From the NCBI GenBank assembly GCA_016213735.1, contig JACQZU010000028.1:41109-105108 (forward strand): a DNA stretch of 64,000 bases. The letters are read 5' to 3'. The position numbers were made by a program, and so were the translations under genes. Every line of letters starts with the position of its first letter. Position 1 is the first letter of the stretch. Positions 47,959-56,738 of this stretch are shown one piece after another. The notes beneath the pieces were generated by a model that searched no databases, was not told the DNA's origin, and was given only the letters and a program-made list of their open reading frames with translations. The DNA comes from Acidobacteriota bacterium. Its GTDB lineage: Bacteria; Acidobacteriota; Holophagae; Holophagales; Holophagaceae.

Positions 47959-50472
47959 CTAGGGCAGTTTTCTGAGGACCGCGTCCCGGGCGGCCACCTG
48001 GAGCTTCCCGGGGTGGAGGCGCTCCGCGGCGGCCAGAAGGACCCGGGCCTCGCCGGTCCGGCCCGCCTGGCAGAGGACACGGGCCATGTGATAGCAGTTG
48101 ACCGAGGCGGAACGCCGCTCCCCGATGCTCAGGGCCTGGCGGTCGGTCCGGCCCAGCCGCTCCGCGTAGGACCTGAACCGCTCGGCCATGGCTCCCGTAC
48201 GGCCGCTGGCCCCCTCCTGCAGGCCCGCCAGCAGCACCGCCACCGGATGGTCCTCGGGCCACCGCCCGGCCAGGGACTGATGGCGGGCCAGGAACTCCTG
48301 GGGACGGCCCCTGCTGAAATCGAGGAGGCCCAGGGTCACCCGGATCAGGCCCGAGTCGGGCACCTGGGCCGCCCCGTCCGCCAGGCGGCGCTGGGCACCC
48401 TCGTAGTCCCCCAGCCAGAGGAGGCAGACGCCGGCGGTGAGATGGGAGTAGTCCGCGGTGGGCTGGAGTTCCCTGGATCGGTCGGCGTGGAGCACGGCCT
48501 CCTCCAACTCGCCGTCGTTCTGCAACAGGGTGGAGAGGCGGAAGTGGGCCCACCAGTCCCGGGGGTGGAGTTCCAGGGCCCGGAGGTAGTGTTTCCGTGC
48601 TTCCTGGCGACGGGCGACCTCGTCCCGGTAGGCGCAGGAGTCCCCCAGGCTGGTCCAGGCCCGGTAGTCCCCGGGGTCCAGGTCCACCGCCTGCTGGGAA
48701 GCCGCCCGGGCCTCGTCCATGTCCCCCAGGCGGAGCAGGGCCTGACCTAGGACACGGTGGGCCGTGGCCACCCGTGCATCCAGGGCCACGGCCTTCCTCG
48801 CTTCGGCCACCGCCAGGGCGGTGTGTTCCCGGGCCTCCGGCCTCCCCAGGTGGGTCTCGGTCCCGGCCATTTCCAGGAGGGCCCAGGCCATTCCCGCGCG
48901 GACCGGACTGTAGTCCGGCTCCTCCCGTGCGGCCTCCGCCAGGAGGGCGTAGGCCTCTTTCTGGGCCGTGAGGTTCCCCCGGTCCATGAGCTCCAGGGAG
49001 CGGGCGTACATCTCCCGGGTCCTGGGCAGCCGGGCCTTGGGAAGGGCGAGGGACTGCGCCTGTCCAGGGGTGGGGCCGAAGAGGGGCGGGAGGCGCTCTC
49101 CCAGCATTTCTTCCATGGCCAAGGAGGCCTCGGGCTGACCCTCGAGGGAGAGCTGGTTCACCACTTCCCCTCCCGTCCCGCGGATGATCCGGACGGTCAG
49201 GCGACTGTGGCCCTCCGAGGCCCGAAGGGCGGACAGCACCAGGAAGTCGGCCCCCAGTTCCCTCACCAGCTTGGCGAGATCCCCGGGCCCCACCCCCGGC
49301 AGCGCCAGGGCTTCTGCGACCCGAAGCCGGTCCAGGACCAGCAGGTCCCCCCGCCTCAGGAGGCCCGTGGCCATGGCGTCCTGGATGCTGGGGCCGACCC
49401 AGCTCTTGTCCTGGGGAATGCCGAACATCTCCAGGGGCAGCACCGCCACCACGGGCCGGCCATGGCCGAGCCTCGCATGCCCCGAAACCCGGAGCAGGAA
49501 GGGGAGGAACGCGGCGCCCAGGAGGATCGTGGCCCCCACCCCCACCGCCCAGGGGATCCACCTCCGCCGTGGCCTCCCGGAGGCCGGGGGGGGAGCCGAG
49601 GCAGGCAGTGCGGAGATGCGTCCCGTGGAGTGGAAGGCCCCCTCCCCCTGGAGGGCCTCCACCACATTCTTGATCTCGGGGAAGCGGTCCTCGGGCTTCT
49701 TGGCCAGCATGCGGTTCAGGATCATGGAGAAGCGGAGCGATAGGTCCGGGCGCAGGGTACGGAGCTCGGGCGGGGCCTCCTTCGCGATGGCCTGAAGGGT
49801 GTCCAGCATGGATTCCCGCCGGAAAGGGTGGGTGCCCGTGGCGACCTCGAAGAGGACCACCGCCAGGCTGAATTGGTCCGTGGCCGCCGTCAGACTCAGG
49901 CCATAGGCCTGTTCGGGACTCATGTAGGCTGGAGTTCCCACCGCCACCCCCAACCCTGTCTCCTCGGTCCTCGTGAACCCCGAGGAGGTGTCCGAGGCGT
50001 TCGCGAGCATGCCGCGCTTGGCCACCCCGAAGTCCAGGATCTTGAGGGCCCCGTCGCCGTTGACCAGGAGGTTCTCCGGCTTGATGTCCCGGTGGACGAT
50101 GCCCCGGGCGTGGGCGTGGTGCAGGGCCCCCGCCGCCTGGGCGAGGATCTCGGAGATCTGGGCCTCGGGCAGGAGGGTTCCCGCCAGGGAGCGGAGGTCC
50201 CTTCCCTCCACCAGCTCCATGGCCATGTAGGGCTGGCCCTCCACCTCGCCGGCGTCGAACACCGTGGCGATGTTCGGGTGGTTGAGCTGGCAGGCGGTCT
50301 TGGCCTCCTGGATCAGGGCCAGGCGCCGCCCCTCGTCCGAGGCCTTCAGCACCTTGAGGGCCACCTCCCGTTCCAGGCGCAGGTCCACCGCCCGCCAGAC
50401 CCGCCCCATGCCCCCTTCCCCCAGCACCTCGAGAAGCCGGTAGGGTCCGAACAGGGGAGAGGTGGGTTCCAG
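47959..50472 (-). CDS. Ser/Thr protein kinase with TolB-N-like domain and TPRs
   Basis: 837 residues if begun at the CTG at 50472. Kinase domain: FGPYRLLEVLGEGGMGRVW, VALKVL, HRDIKPENLL, DFGVAKRG, SPEQAYG. Then a membrane helix (~300), a TolB-N/FlgO-like domain (VVAVLPLEMFG ... LGADFLVLSAL) and about seven TPRs to the C-terminus. The only ATG/GTG/TTG start (GTG 50427) would cut off the first kinase strand (FGPYRLLEV). An in-frame CTG at 50472 has GGAGG five bases upstream, so it is the likely start; an in-frame TAG lies just beyond. TAGACT (50505-50500) may be the -10. Confidence 0.9.
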   Translation of the reverse strand: MEPTSPLFGPYRLLEVLGEGGMGRVWRAVDLRLEREVALKVLKASDEGRRLALIQEAKTACQLNHPNIATVFDAGEVEGQPYMAMELVEGRDLRSLAGTLLPEAQISEILAQAAGALHHAHARGIVHRDIKPENLLVNGDGALKILDFGVAKRGMLANASDTSSGFTRTEETGLGVAVGTPAYMSPEQAYGLSLTAATDQFSLAVVLFEVATGTHPFRRESMLDTLQAIAKEAPPELRTLRPDLSLRFSMILNRMLAKKPEDRFPEIKNVVEALQGEGAFHSTGRISALPASAPPPASGRPRRRWIPWAVGVGATILLGAAFLPFLLRVSGHARLGHGRPVVAVLPLEMFGIPQDKSWVGPSIQDAMATGLLRRGDLLVLDRLRVAEALALPGVGPGDLAKLVRELGADFLVLSALRASEGHSRLTVRIIRGTGGEVVNQLSLEGQPEASLAMEEMLGERLPPLFGPTPGQAQSLALPKARLPRTREMYARSLELMDRGNLTAQKEAYALLAEAAREEPDYSPVRAGMAWALLEMAGTETHLGRPEAREHTALAVAEARKAVALDARVATAHRVLGQALLRLGDMDEARAASQQAVDLDPGDYRAWTSLGDSCAYRDEVARRQEARKHYLRALELHPRDWWAHFRLSTLLQNDGELEEAVLHADRSRELQPTADYSHLTAGVCLLWLGDYEGAQRRLADGAAQVPDSGLIRVTLGLLDFSRGRPQEFLARHQSLAGRWPEDHPVAVLLAGLQEGASGRTGAMAERFRSYAERLGRTDRQALSIGERRSASVNCYHMARVLCQAGRTGEARVLLAAAERLHPGKLQVAARDAVLRKLP

Positions 50473-50543
50473 GAAGTCCTCCGGGGTCAGCCAGGTTTGA
50501 GTCTAATGCGAGTCAGGGACGCCCCTGCCATCCTGGACACCCC

Positions 50544-51152
50544 ATGCGACGCCCCACCCACCCCAGCACCTGGAGGATCCGGGAGAAGGCCTCGGTCTTC
50601 CTCGCGGAGTTGTGGCCGGCGGTGGACAGCGAGTCCCGAAGGATCTTGCTTCAGCAGATCCGCAAACGGGACCACGGGGCCACCCACCACTGCAGCGCCT
50701 GGAGGGAGGGCTTCCCCGCCTTGGCCTCCGGGATGGACGACGACGGCGAGCCCTCGGGGACGGCGGGGAGGCCGATGCTCCGGGTCCTGGAGGGGGCGGA
50801 CCTGACGGATTGCCTGGCGGTATGCGTCCGCTGGTTCGGGGGGACCAAGCTGGGCACCGGGGGCCTCCAGCGGGCCTACACCGAGGCCCTCCAGGGTGCC
50901 CTCCAGGCGGCGGAGGCCCAGGGATTCCTGGAGACACTGCGTCTGCTTCGGCGGGGCCATCTCCAGGCCCCGGGGGACCAGTCCCACCTGCCCTTCGCGC
51001 TCCTGTCCCTGTTCCCGGAGGCCCGGGCGGAGGCGCCCGAGTTCGGTCCCGAGGGGGTCTCCGTGGGCTTCAGCGTCCCGGCGGAGGCGGCCCAAGCGCT
51101 GGAGGCCGCCTGGCGGGAGAGAAGCCGGGGCGGACGGGTCCTCTGGGAATGA
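50544..51152 (+). CDS. YigZ/IMPACT-family protein
   Basis: 202 residues. KRDHGATHHCSAWREG, DDDGEPSGTAGRPML and VRWFGGTKLGTGGLQRAY are the UPF0029/IMPACT signatures; a short C-terminal DUF1949-like domain follows. Eukaryotic homologues modulate Gcn2, bacterial ones are uncharacterised and may bind nucleic acids or ribosomes. Divergent from the TPR kinase, 71 bp apart. Confidence 0.92.
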   Translation: MRRPTHPSTWRIREKASVFLAELWPAVDSESRRILLQQIRKRDHGATHHCSAWREGFPALASGMDDDGEPSGTAGRPMLRVLEGADLTDCLAVCVRWFGGTKLGTGGLQRAYTEALQGALQAAEAQGFLETLRLLRRGHLQAPGDQSHLPFALLSLFPEARAEAPEFGPEGVSVGFSVPAEAAQALEAAWRERSRGGRVLWE

Positions 51153-51328
51153 TGGCTGGGTTGACGGCAGCGTCCACGGGAACCCTGCGAGAACCCCGAC
51201 CCTCCCTCAGGACGGAACACACCGGGCGGGCTCGCCGGCCGGCCACCCGCCGGCCCCTGTCCCCCACTCGCCGATTCGGCCTCCCCCGGGGACCGGCCCT
51301 CCCGTAGCTTGTCCCCAGGAGGACGAGG

Positions 51329-51454
51329 ATGGACGGGCTGGAATGGTTCCTGGATCCGCTGCTTCGGGCGTGTCTCTGGGCGTTTTGCCTCGCCAGCCTC
51401 CTGCCCTGGATCCTCCCCGGAGGGGAGACACGAATGGAAGGAGGGCGCGCATGA
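51329..51454 (+). CDS. 41-residue hydrophobic micro-ORF opening the Lia-like operon
   Basis: Encodes 41 residues: an N-terminal MDGLEWFLDPLLRACLWAFC, a hydrophobic middle (one membrane helix, about 8-29) and a charged tail. AGGAGGACGAGG precedes the ATG, the best Shine-Dalgarno of the region, and its stop overlaps the start of the next gene (ATGA), so it is very probably translated. No homology recognised. It could be a small membrane partner of the LiaI/LiaF-like proteins or a coupling leader. Confidence 0.65.
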   Translation: MDGLEWFLDPLLRACLWAFCLASLLPWILPGGETRMEGGRA

Positions 51455-51834
51455 ACGGTTCACCGGAATCCCGTTCCTCGAGGCGGATGATGGGGCGGGT
51501 GCTGTTCGGGCTGATCCTCGTGGCCCTTGGCGCGGCGCTGCTCCTGGACAACCTCGGCTACCTCCATCTCCAAGTGAGCTACCGTTGGTGGCCCCTGGCC
51601 CTGGTGCTCCTTGCAGTGGTCCGCATGGTCGAGCGGGGTTTTTTGCGGGTCGGACCCCACTTCCTCCTCTTTCTGGGCCTCTTCCTGCTGGCGGGCTTCC
51701 TGGAGCGGGAAGACTTGATCGAGCGGTGGTGGCCGATGGCCATCGTGTGGCTGGGGGTCCTGGTCACCCTCCGGGCCCTGCTTCCGAAACGGAAACCCGA
51801 CCCGTGTGAGAATCTGCCGGAAGGAACGCCATGA
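51451..51834 (+). CDS. LiaI/DUF5668-like membrane protein
   Basis: 127 residues with four membrane segments in two pairs, each pair centred on RWWP: LFGLILVALGAALLLDNLGY ... YRWWPLAL and FLGLFLLAGFLE ... IERWWPMAIVWLG. This is the pattern of DUF5668/LiaF-TM domains. Coupled on both sides by ATGA. Probably a membrane partner of the LiaF-like protein in envelope-stress sensing. Confidence 0.82.
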   Translation: MNGSPESRSSRRMMGRVLFGLILVALGAALLLDNLGYLHLQVSYRWWPLALVLLAVVRMVERGFLRVGPHFLLFLGLFLLAGFLEREDLIERWWPMAIVWLGVLVTLRALLPKRKPDPCENLPEGTP

Positions 51835-52604
51835 GCCAAGATGTCGATCGTCCCCACCCCCCCGAGGTCGTCCCTGGCCTGGAGGTCCCCACGCCCCCGG
51901 CGGGACCGGCCGCCCCCAAGCCTCGCCTGTCCTTCACGCCCAAGCTCATCGTGGGGGTGTTCATCATCGTGGCGGGGCTGGGTCTCACCCTGGACAACCT
52001 CTTCCCTTCCAACCGGATCGCTTCCTTCGTGTTCCGTCTTTGGCCCGCCATCTTCATCGCCATCGGTTGGACCAAGCTCCGCGCCGAGCGGGAAAGCGGC
52101 AGCTTCGGGGCCTATGCCCTGATCGCGGCCGGGCTCCTGGGGCTGATGGTCACGCTCGGTTCCGGACACTTCGAGGACTTCATCGGGCCGGCCATCCTGC
52201 TGGCGGTGGGAATCTGGATCGTGCTCAAGGCCCTCAAGCAGCACCGGGGGGTCCCGGCGGAACTCCAAGCCAGCGAAGCCTTCCAGTCCTGCACCGCCAT
52301 TCTCGGAGGCTGCGTGCGCCGCCCTTCGGGGGCCTTCAAGGGCGCCGAGCTGACCGCGGTCTTCGGTGGATTCCAGTTGGACCTCCGCAAGGCCGAGATC
52401 CAGGGAGACTCCGCCCGGGTGGACGTCTTTGCCCTCTTCGGCGGCGGGAACATCCGGGTTCCGGACGGGTGGGAGGTCCGCAATGAAGTCACGGCCATCG
52501 CCGGGGGGGTGGACGACAAGAGCGCCCCCCCCGGGGTGCCGGGGCCCAAGCTCATCCTGACCGGGATGGTGCTCTTCGGGGGTGTGGAGATCAAACAGGG
52601 ATGA
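51831..52604 (+). CDS. LiaF-like membrane protein (cell-wall-active antibiotic response)
   Basis: 257 residues. A Pro-rich N-terminus (1-30), then about four membrane helices (KLIVGVFIIVAGLGLTLDNL ... LWPAIFIAIGW) and a C-terminal soluble domain with ILGGCVRRPSG, TAVFGGFQLDLRKAEI and VFALFGGGNIRVPDGWEV, the YvqF/LiaF_C signature. In Firmicutes LiaF inhibits the LiaRS two-component system. Here it is immediately coupled (ATGA) to a LytS-type kinase, so an equivalent role is inferred. Confidence 0.88.
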   Translation: MSQDVDRPHPPEVVPGLEVPTPPAGPAAPKPRLSFTPKLIVGVFIIVAGLGLTLDNLFPSNRIASFVFRLWPAIFIAIGWTKLRAERESGSFGAYALIAAGLLGLMVTLGSGHFEDFIGPAILLAVGIWIVLKALKQHRGVPAELQASEAFQSCTAILGGCVRRPSGAFKGAELTAVFGGFQLDLRKAEIQGDSARVDVFALFGGGNIRVPDGWEVRNEVTAIAGGVDDKSAPPGVPGPKLILTGMVLFGGVEIKQG

Positions 52605-53662
52605 ACCCCATCCTCCGCAGCCGCGCCGCCCTCGGGACCTACCTGCTGGGGTGGGTCCCCGTGGTGGGGCTGCTGCTGGGCACGGGGATGAGCCAAGGGT
52701 GGCCCCTGGTGGAGGCCCTGGCCCTGACGGTGCCGCTGGCCTTCGGGGGAGCGATGCTCTTCCTCACGTCCTGGTACCTCTGCGTGGCCCTGCCGATCTC
52801 CACTTTCAAGGTCCGGAACCACGGAGTCGCGTGGACGCTTTCGGCCCTGCTCATGGGGAACATCTGGTGGCTGATGGCCTGGGGGCTTGCCGAGGTCCTG
52901 GGCCGGACTCCGTTTTTCCCGGACGTGGTCGCCCGGACCCGGGTGGCCTGGGTCTTCTTCTTCGCCATGGGGGTCCTCCTGTACCTGGCCACCCTGGCCC
53001 TGCACTACCTGCTCCAGGCCCTGGCCCGGGAACGGGAGGCCGAGCGCCGGGCAGGAGACCTTCAGGTGCTGGCCCGGGAGGCGGAGCTGAAGGCCCTGAG
53101 GGCGCAGCTCAATCCCCACTTCCTCTTCAACAGCCTCAACTCCATCAGCGCCCTCACCTCGGTGGATCCCGGGCGAGCCCGGGAGATGTGTGTCCTCCTC
53201 TCCGACTTTCTCCGCAAGAGCCTGAAGCTCGGGGAGCGCCCGAGCGTGACCCTGGCGGAGGAACTGGACATCCTGGAGGCCTATCTGGCCATCGAGCGGA
53301 TCCGCTTCGGGGCGCGCCTGGGGGTGGAGCGGGAGCTGGATCCCGCCGCGGCCGAGGTGGGAATTCCCCCCCTCCTGCTGCAGCCCCTGGTGGAAAACGC
53401 CATCAAGCACGGCATCGCCGCCCTTCCCGAGGGTGGACAGCTTCGCATCGCGACCCGGCTGCAGGGCGCGGAGGTCGAGATCCGGCTGGAGAATCCCCTG
53501 GATCCAGACAGTCCCCGCCCCAAGGGGCTCGGGATGGGGCTCCGCCAGGTGCGGGAGCGTCTCCTGAAGCACTTCGGGGGGAGGGCCCGCCTGGAGGCCG
53601 AGGCCTCCGAGGGCCGGTTCAAGGTTCGGGCCATGCTGCCCGTGAGGGAGGTGGAGGAATGA
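52601..53662 (+). CDS. LytS-type sensor histidine kinase
   Basis: 353 residues. Four N-terminal membrane helices, a short linker, then His_kinase domain with the phospho-His in NPHFLFNSLNSI and ATPase motifs PLVENAIKHGI and GLGMGLRQVRERL. Overlaps both neighbours by 4 nt. Same architecture as the kinase at 26717, with NPH in place of QPH. The LiaF-like neighbour probably modulates it. Confidence 0.92.
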   Translation: MNPILRSRAALGTYLLGWVPVVGLLLGTGMSQGWPLVEALALTVPLAFGGAMLFLTSWYLCVALPISTFKVRNHGVAWTLSALLMGNIWWLMAWGLAEVLGRTPFFPDVVARTRVAWVFFFAMGVLLYLATLALHYLLQALAREREAERRAGDLQVLAREAELKALRAQLNPHFLFNSLNSISALTSVDPGRAREMCVLLSDFLRKSLKLGERPSVTLAEELDILEAYLAIERIRFGARLGVERELDPAAAEVGIPPLLLQPLVENAIKHGIAALPEGGQLRIATRLQGAEVEIRLENPLDPDSPRPKGLGMGLRQVRERLLKHFGGRARLEAEASEGRFKVRAMLPVREVEE

Positions 53663-54417
53663 CCGGGAACGTGCTCACGGCGGTGGTGGTGGACGACGAG
53701 GAACTGGCCCGGGCGGTGGTGAAGGAACACCTGGCGGCCCAGCAGGGCATCCAGCTCGTGGCCGAGTGCGCCAACGGCTTCGAGGCGGTGAAGGCCTGCA
53801 CGGAACTCAGGCCGGACCTTCTCTTCCTCGACATCCAGATGCCCAAGCTGGACGGCTTCGAGGTGCTGGAACTTCTGGACCCGCGCCCCACGGTGGTCTT
53901 CGTGACCGCCTACGACCAGCACGCCCTGCGGGCTTTCGAGATCCACGCGGTCGACTACCTGCTGAAGCCCTTCTCCCGGGAGCGCTTCGACGAGGCCCTG
54001 CAGCGGGCCCGGGCCCGGATCGGGGAGGGAACCCCGGAGAAGGTGCACCCCGCGGACCTGAGCAACGCGGCCCGCTCGGACTGGCCCCTGGACCGCATCG
54101 TGGTTCGGGACGGTTCCAAGGTCACCTTCGTCCCCCTGGACAAGCTGGACTACGTGCAGGCCCAGGACGACTACGTCCTCCTGAAGACCCCCGAGCGGGG
54201 CCTGCTCAAGCAGCAGACGCTGGCGAGCCTCGAGCAGCGCCTGGATCCGCGGCGCTTCCTCCGCATCCACCGTTCCTTCATCCTCCAGCTGGACCGCCTG
54301 GTTCGCCTGGAACAGGGAGCCACCGAAAGCTGGGTCGCGGTGCTGCAGGACGGCACGCGCCTTCCCGTGAGCAAGAGTGGTTACGCCCGGCTCCGGGAAG
54401 TCATGGACGAGGGCTGA
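53659..54417 (+). CDS. LytTR-family response regulator
   Basis: 252 residues. Receiver: VVVDDEELAR, LLFLDIQMPKLDG, FVTAYDQHALR, DYLLKPFSRE. LytTR domain: KLDYVQAQDDYVLLK and FLRIHRSFILQLDRL. Output of the Lia-like operon. Paralogous to the regulator at 25977 (same motifs throughout), so cross-talk or recent duplication is possible. Confidence 0.93.
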   Translation: MTGNVLTAVVVDDEELARAVVKEHLAAQQGIQLVAECANGFEAVKACTELRPDLLFLDIQMPKLDGFEVLELLDPRPTVVFVTAYDQHALRAFEIHAVDYLLKPFSRERFDEALQRARARIGEGTPEKVHPADLSNAARSDWPLDRIVVRDGSKVTFVPLDKLDYVQAQDDYVLLKTPERGLLKQQTLASLEQRLDPRRFLRIHRSFILQLDRLVRLEQGATESWVAVLQDGTRLPVSKSGYARLREVMDEG

Positions 54418-54458
54418 GAAAGGTCCCTACCCTGGGTCAGGATGGCTCCGGCCCGGCC

Positions 54459-54486
54459 TTGCGCCCCGCGAGGAGTTTGGTATCGT
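54459..54486 (+). promoter_or_regulatory. Candidate promoter of the FadL porin
   Basis: TTGCGC (54459-54464), 16-nt spacer, TATCGT (54481-54486). It lies about 67 nt before the ATG, after the LytTR stop. Four matches in each hexamer. Confidence 0.45.
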
Positions 54487-54553
54487 GAGGAACCCTCAAC
54501 ATCCCCATCGTCTTGAACTCGCCCCGGGGATCTCCTCCGGGCCACAGGAGTGA

Positions 54554-55906
54554 ATGACCATGACCCTGCGTCCGCGCCTCCCCATCACCAGCGCCGCCCT
54601 CGCCCTCATCGCGGCCACGGCCCTGGCCCCCCGAGCCCAGGCCTCGGGCTTCTCCCTCAGGGAGCAGAGCCCCAGCGCCCTCGGCAGCGCCTTCGCGGGC
54701 GTGAGCGCCGGAGGCACGGACATCAGCGCCATGTTCTGGAACCCGGCTGCCATGTCGCTCTACGGGAACCAGTTCATCCTGGGGAGCAGCTTGATCATCC
54801 CGAGCGCGGAGATCGCCAACGCCAAGGCCATGCCGGCGCCCATGTTCCCCCAGACGCCCTTCGCCGGGCCCGGAGCCAGCCCCAACTCGGTGAACCCCGT
54901 GCCCCTTCCCGCCATCTACGGCACCTGGGGGGTCAGCGAGGACTTCCGCCTCGGCCTTTCCATCAACGTCCCCTACGGCATGGTGGTGCAGTACAACCAG
55001 GATTTCGTGGGCCGCTACCACGCCCTCCGGACCAGCCTGAAGACCGTCGACGTGAGCCCCAACTTCTCCTACCGGGTCACGCCCGAGTGGAGCGTCGGTG
55101 GCGCGTTCATCGCCCGGATGGTCAAGGCCGAACTCACCAATTACGTGGACTTCGGGGCCATCGGTCAGGCCCTGGGCCTGCCGGGCTACGCCCCGGGCAA
55201 CCATGACGCCGTGGCCGCCCTGGAGGGCGACAAGTGGGTCTACGGATTCAAGGTGGGCACCATCGTCCAGCCCGTTCCCGAACTTCGCCTGGGCCTCGCC
55301 TACAGCGGGAAGACCACCGTGGATCTCAACAACGGCAAGGTGAAGTACACCGGCGTGCCGGCGGCCTTCGCCTCCAAGTTCGTGGACGGCGGAGCCGGCG
55401 TGGCCCTGGACCTCCCGGACACGGTCTCCGCCGGGCTGCATTGGGACCTGACCAAGGAGTTCGCCGTCCAGGGGGAGATCGCCAAGACTTCCTGGAGCAA
55501 GTTCAAGGAGCTGCGCGTGAAGTTCGCCTCCGGCCAGGCCGACAGCGTGGTGGACGAGTCCTGGAAGGACACGACCTACTTCTCCGTCGGGGGCGTCTGG
55601 AAGTACAACAATGAGCTCACCCTGCGATTCGGCTACGCCCACGACCAGGCGCCGATGGACGACTTCCACCGCACCCCCCGGGTTCCGGACGGCGACCGCA
55701 ACTGGTTCTCCGTGGGCACCAGCTACGCCTTCTCCAAGCAGCTGTCGGTGGACTTCGCCCTCACCCACATCCAGGTCAAGGACGGGACCATCAACCTCCA
55801 GTCGGGCACCACCCCGGCCGACCCCAACTTCTTCAGGGGCACGCTCACGGGCACCTTCAAGAACAAGGTGGACATCGTGGCGATCCAGGCCCGCTACAAC
55901 TGGTAG
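54554..55906 (+). CDS. FadL/OmpP1-family outer-membrane transporter
   Basis: 450 residues. Signal peptide to about residue 30 (ending AQASGFSLREQ), then SPSALGSAFAGVSAGGTDIS and FWNPAAM, the NPA-hatch region of FadL proteins that take up hydrophobic compounds. Alternating beta-strands run to the C-terminal aromatic residue (RYNW). AGGAG precedes the ATG. Its own promoter and a strong terminator suggest a single-gene unit. Substrate (fatty acids, aromatics) not determinable. Confidence 0.93.
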   Translation: MTMTLRPRLPITSAALALIAATALAPRAQASGFSLREQSPSALGSAFAGVSAGGTDISAMFWNPAAMSLYGNQFILGSSLIIPSAEIANAKAMPAPMFPQTPFAGPGASPNSVNPVPLPAIYGTWGVSEDFRLGLSINVPYGMVVQYNQDFVGRYHALRTSLKTVDVSPNFSYRVTPEWSVGGAFIARMVKAELTNYVDFGAIGQALGLPGYAPGNHDAVAALEGDKWVYGFKVGTIVQPVPELRLGLAYSGKTTVDLNNGKVKYTGVPAAFASKFVDGGAGVALDLPDTVSAGLHWDLTKEFAVQGEIAKTSWSKFKELRVKFASGQADSVVDESWKDTTYFSVGGVWKYNNELTLRFGYAHDQAPMDDFHRTPRVPDGDRNWFSVGTSYAFSKQLSVDFALTHIQVKDGTINLQSGTTPADPNFFRGTLTGTFKNKVDIVAIQARYNW

Positions 55907-55927
55907 GCTCGAAGACCCGATCCACGG

Positions 55928-55954
55928 AAGCGGCCCCCCGGGGCCGCTTTTTTG
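55928..55954 (+). terminator. Intrinsic terminator after fadL-like gene
   Basis: AAGCGGCCCC pairs with GGGGCCGCTT and runs into TTTTTTG. It starts 22 nt after the stop. A canonical Rho-independent terminator. Confidence 0.92.
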
Positions 55955-56033
55955 TGTCTCCACCCGGTCCTGGAAGGTTCCCGGCGCTCCCTCGCCCGCG
56001 ATGCTGGCGGTGCTCGGTGCACGGTCCTGCCCT

Positions 56034-56738
56034 TCAGGTCCCCCGGGGCGCGAGGGCTTGGACCTCCCCCGCCGCCAGGCGAAGGATGCCGGCGGCACTG
56101 ACCAGGCGCAGCCGCCCGTCCTCCTCCCACCCGAGCACGACTCCCTGCCCGCCTTCCCACCGGACGGCCTCCCCCTGGGGGGGCCACCGGAGGTTCGGCC
56201 CCTCCGCTCCATCCTCCAGCCTCCCCCAGGCCGCGAGGAGTTCCAGGGCCAGGACCGTGGGATCGGGGAGGGGCAGGCCCAGGTCCGCCAGCGATGCGGC
56301 GGGGAAGGCCCGTTCCGGCAGCGTGGGTGCATGTTCCAGGTTCAGGCCGAGCCCGAGGGTCACGAGGCCGGCGCCGCTCTCCCCCAGCAGGCCCCCCACC
56401 TTGACCAGGGTTCCTGCCCGGTGGGCCACGAGATCGTTGGGCCACTTCAGCCCCAGGACCTCCCCGCCCGGGTCCAGGGCTCGGGCCACCCTGGACATGG
56501 CCCGCTGCAGGAGCAGGCCCGGGGGGAGACCCGGATCTGGGATGCGGGCCGAGAAACAGAAGCCCCTGCCCGCGCCTTCCCAGCGGTTGCCCCAACGGCC
56601 CCGCCCTGCCTCCTGGCGCTCCGCCAGGACCCCGCAGAAGCCCAGCTCAGGGTGCCGTTTCAGGAAATCCTGGGTGGAATCCAGGCGGGCGAAGCGGAGG
56701 AGCGCCGCGGGGGGGCCGGTCCGTTCAACGGGCCCCAT
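56034..56738 (-). CDS. birA: Biotin-[acetyl-CoA-carboxylase] ligase
   Basis: 234 residues, catalytic domain only (no N-terminal repressor helix-turn-helix). RLDSTQDFLKR, AERQEAGRGRWGNRWEG (adenylate loop), LKWPNDLV and KVGGLLGE are the BirA signatures. Biotinylates the carrier lysine of biotin enzymes, such as the carrier at 22532. Overlaps the coaX end by 14 nt, as in many bacteria where birA and coaX are fused or adjacent. Confidence 0.94.
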   Translation of the reverse strand: MGPVERTGPPAALLRFARLDSTQDFLKRHPELGFCGVLAERQEAGRGRWGNRWEGAGRGFCFSARIPDPGLPPGLLLQRAMSRVARALDPGGEVLGLKWPNDLVAHRAGTLVKVGGLLGESGAGLVTLGLGLNLEHAPTLPERAFPAASLADLGLPLPDPTVLALELLAAWGRLEDGAEGPNLRWPPQGEAVRWEGGQGVVLGWEEDGRLRLVSAAGILRLAAGEVQALAPRGT

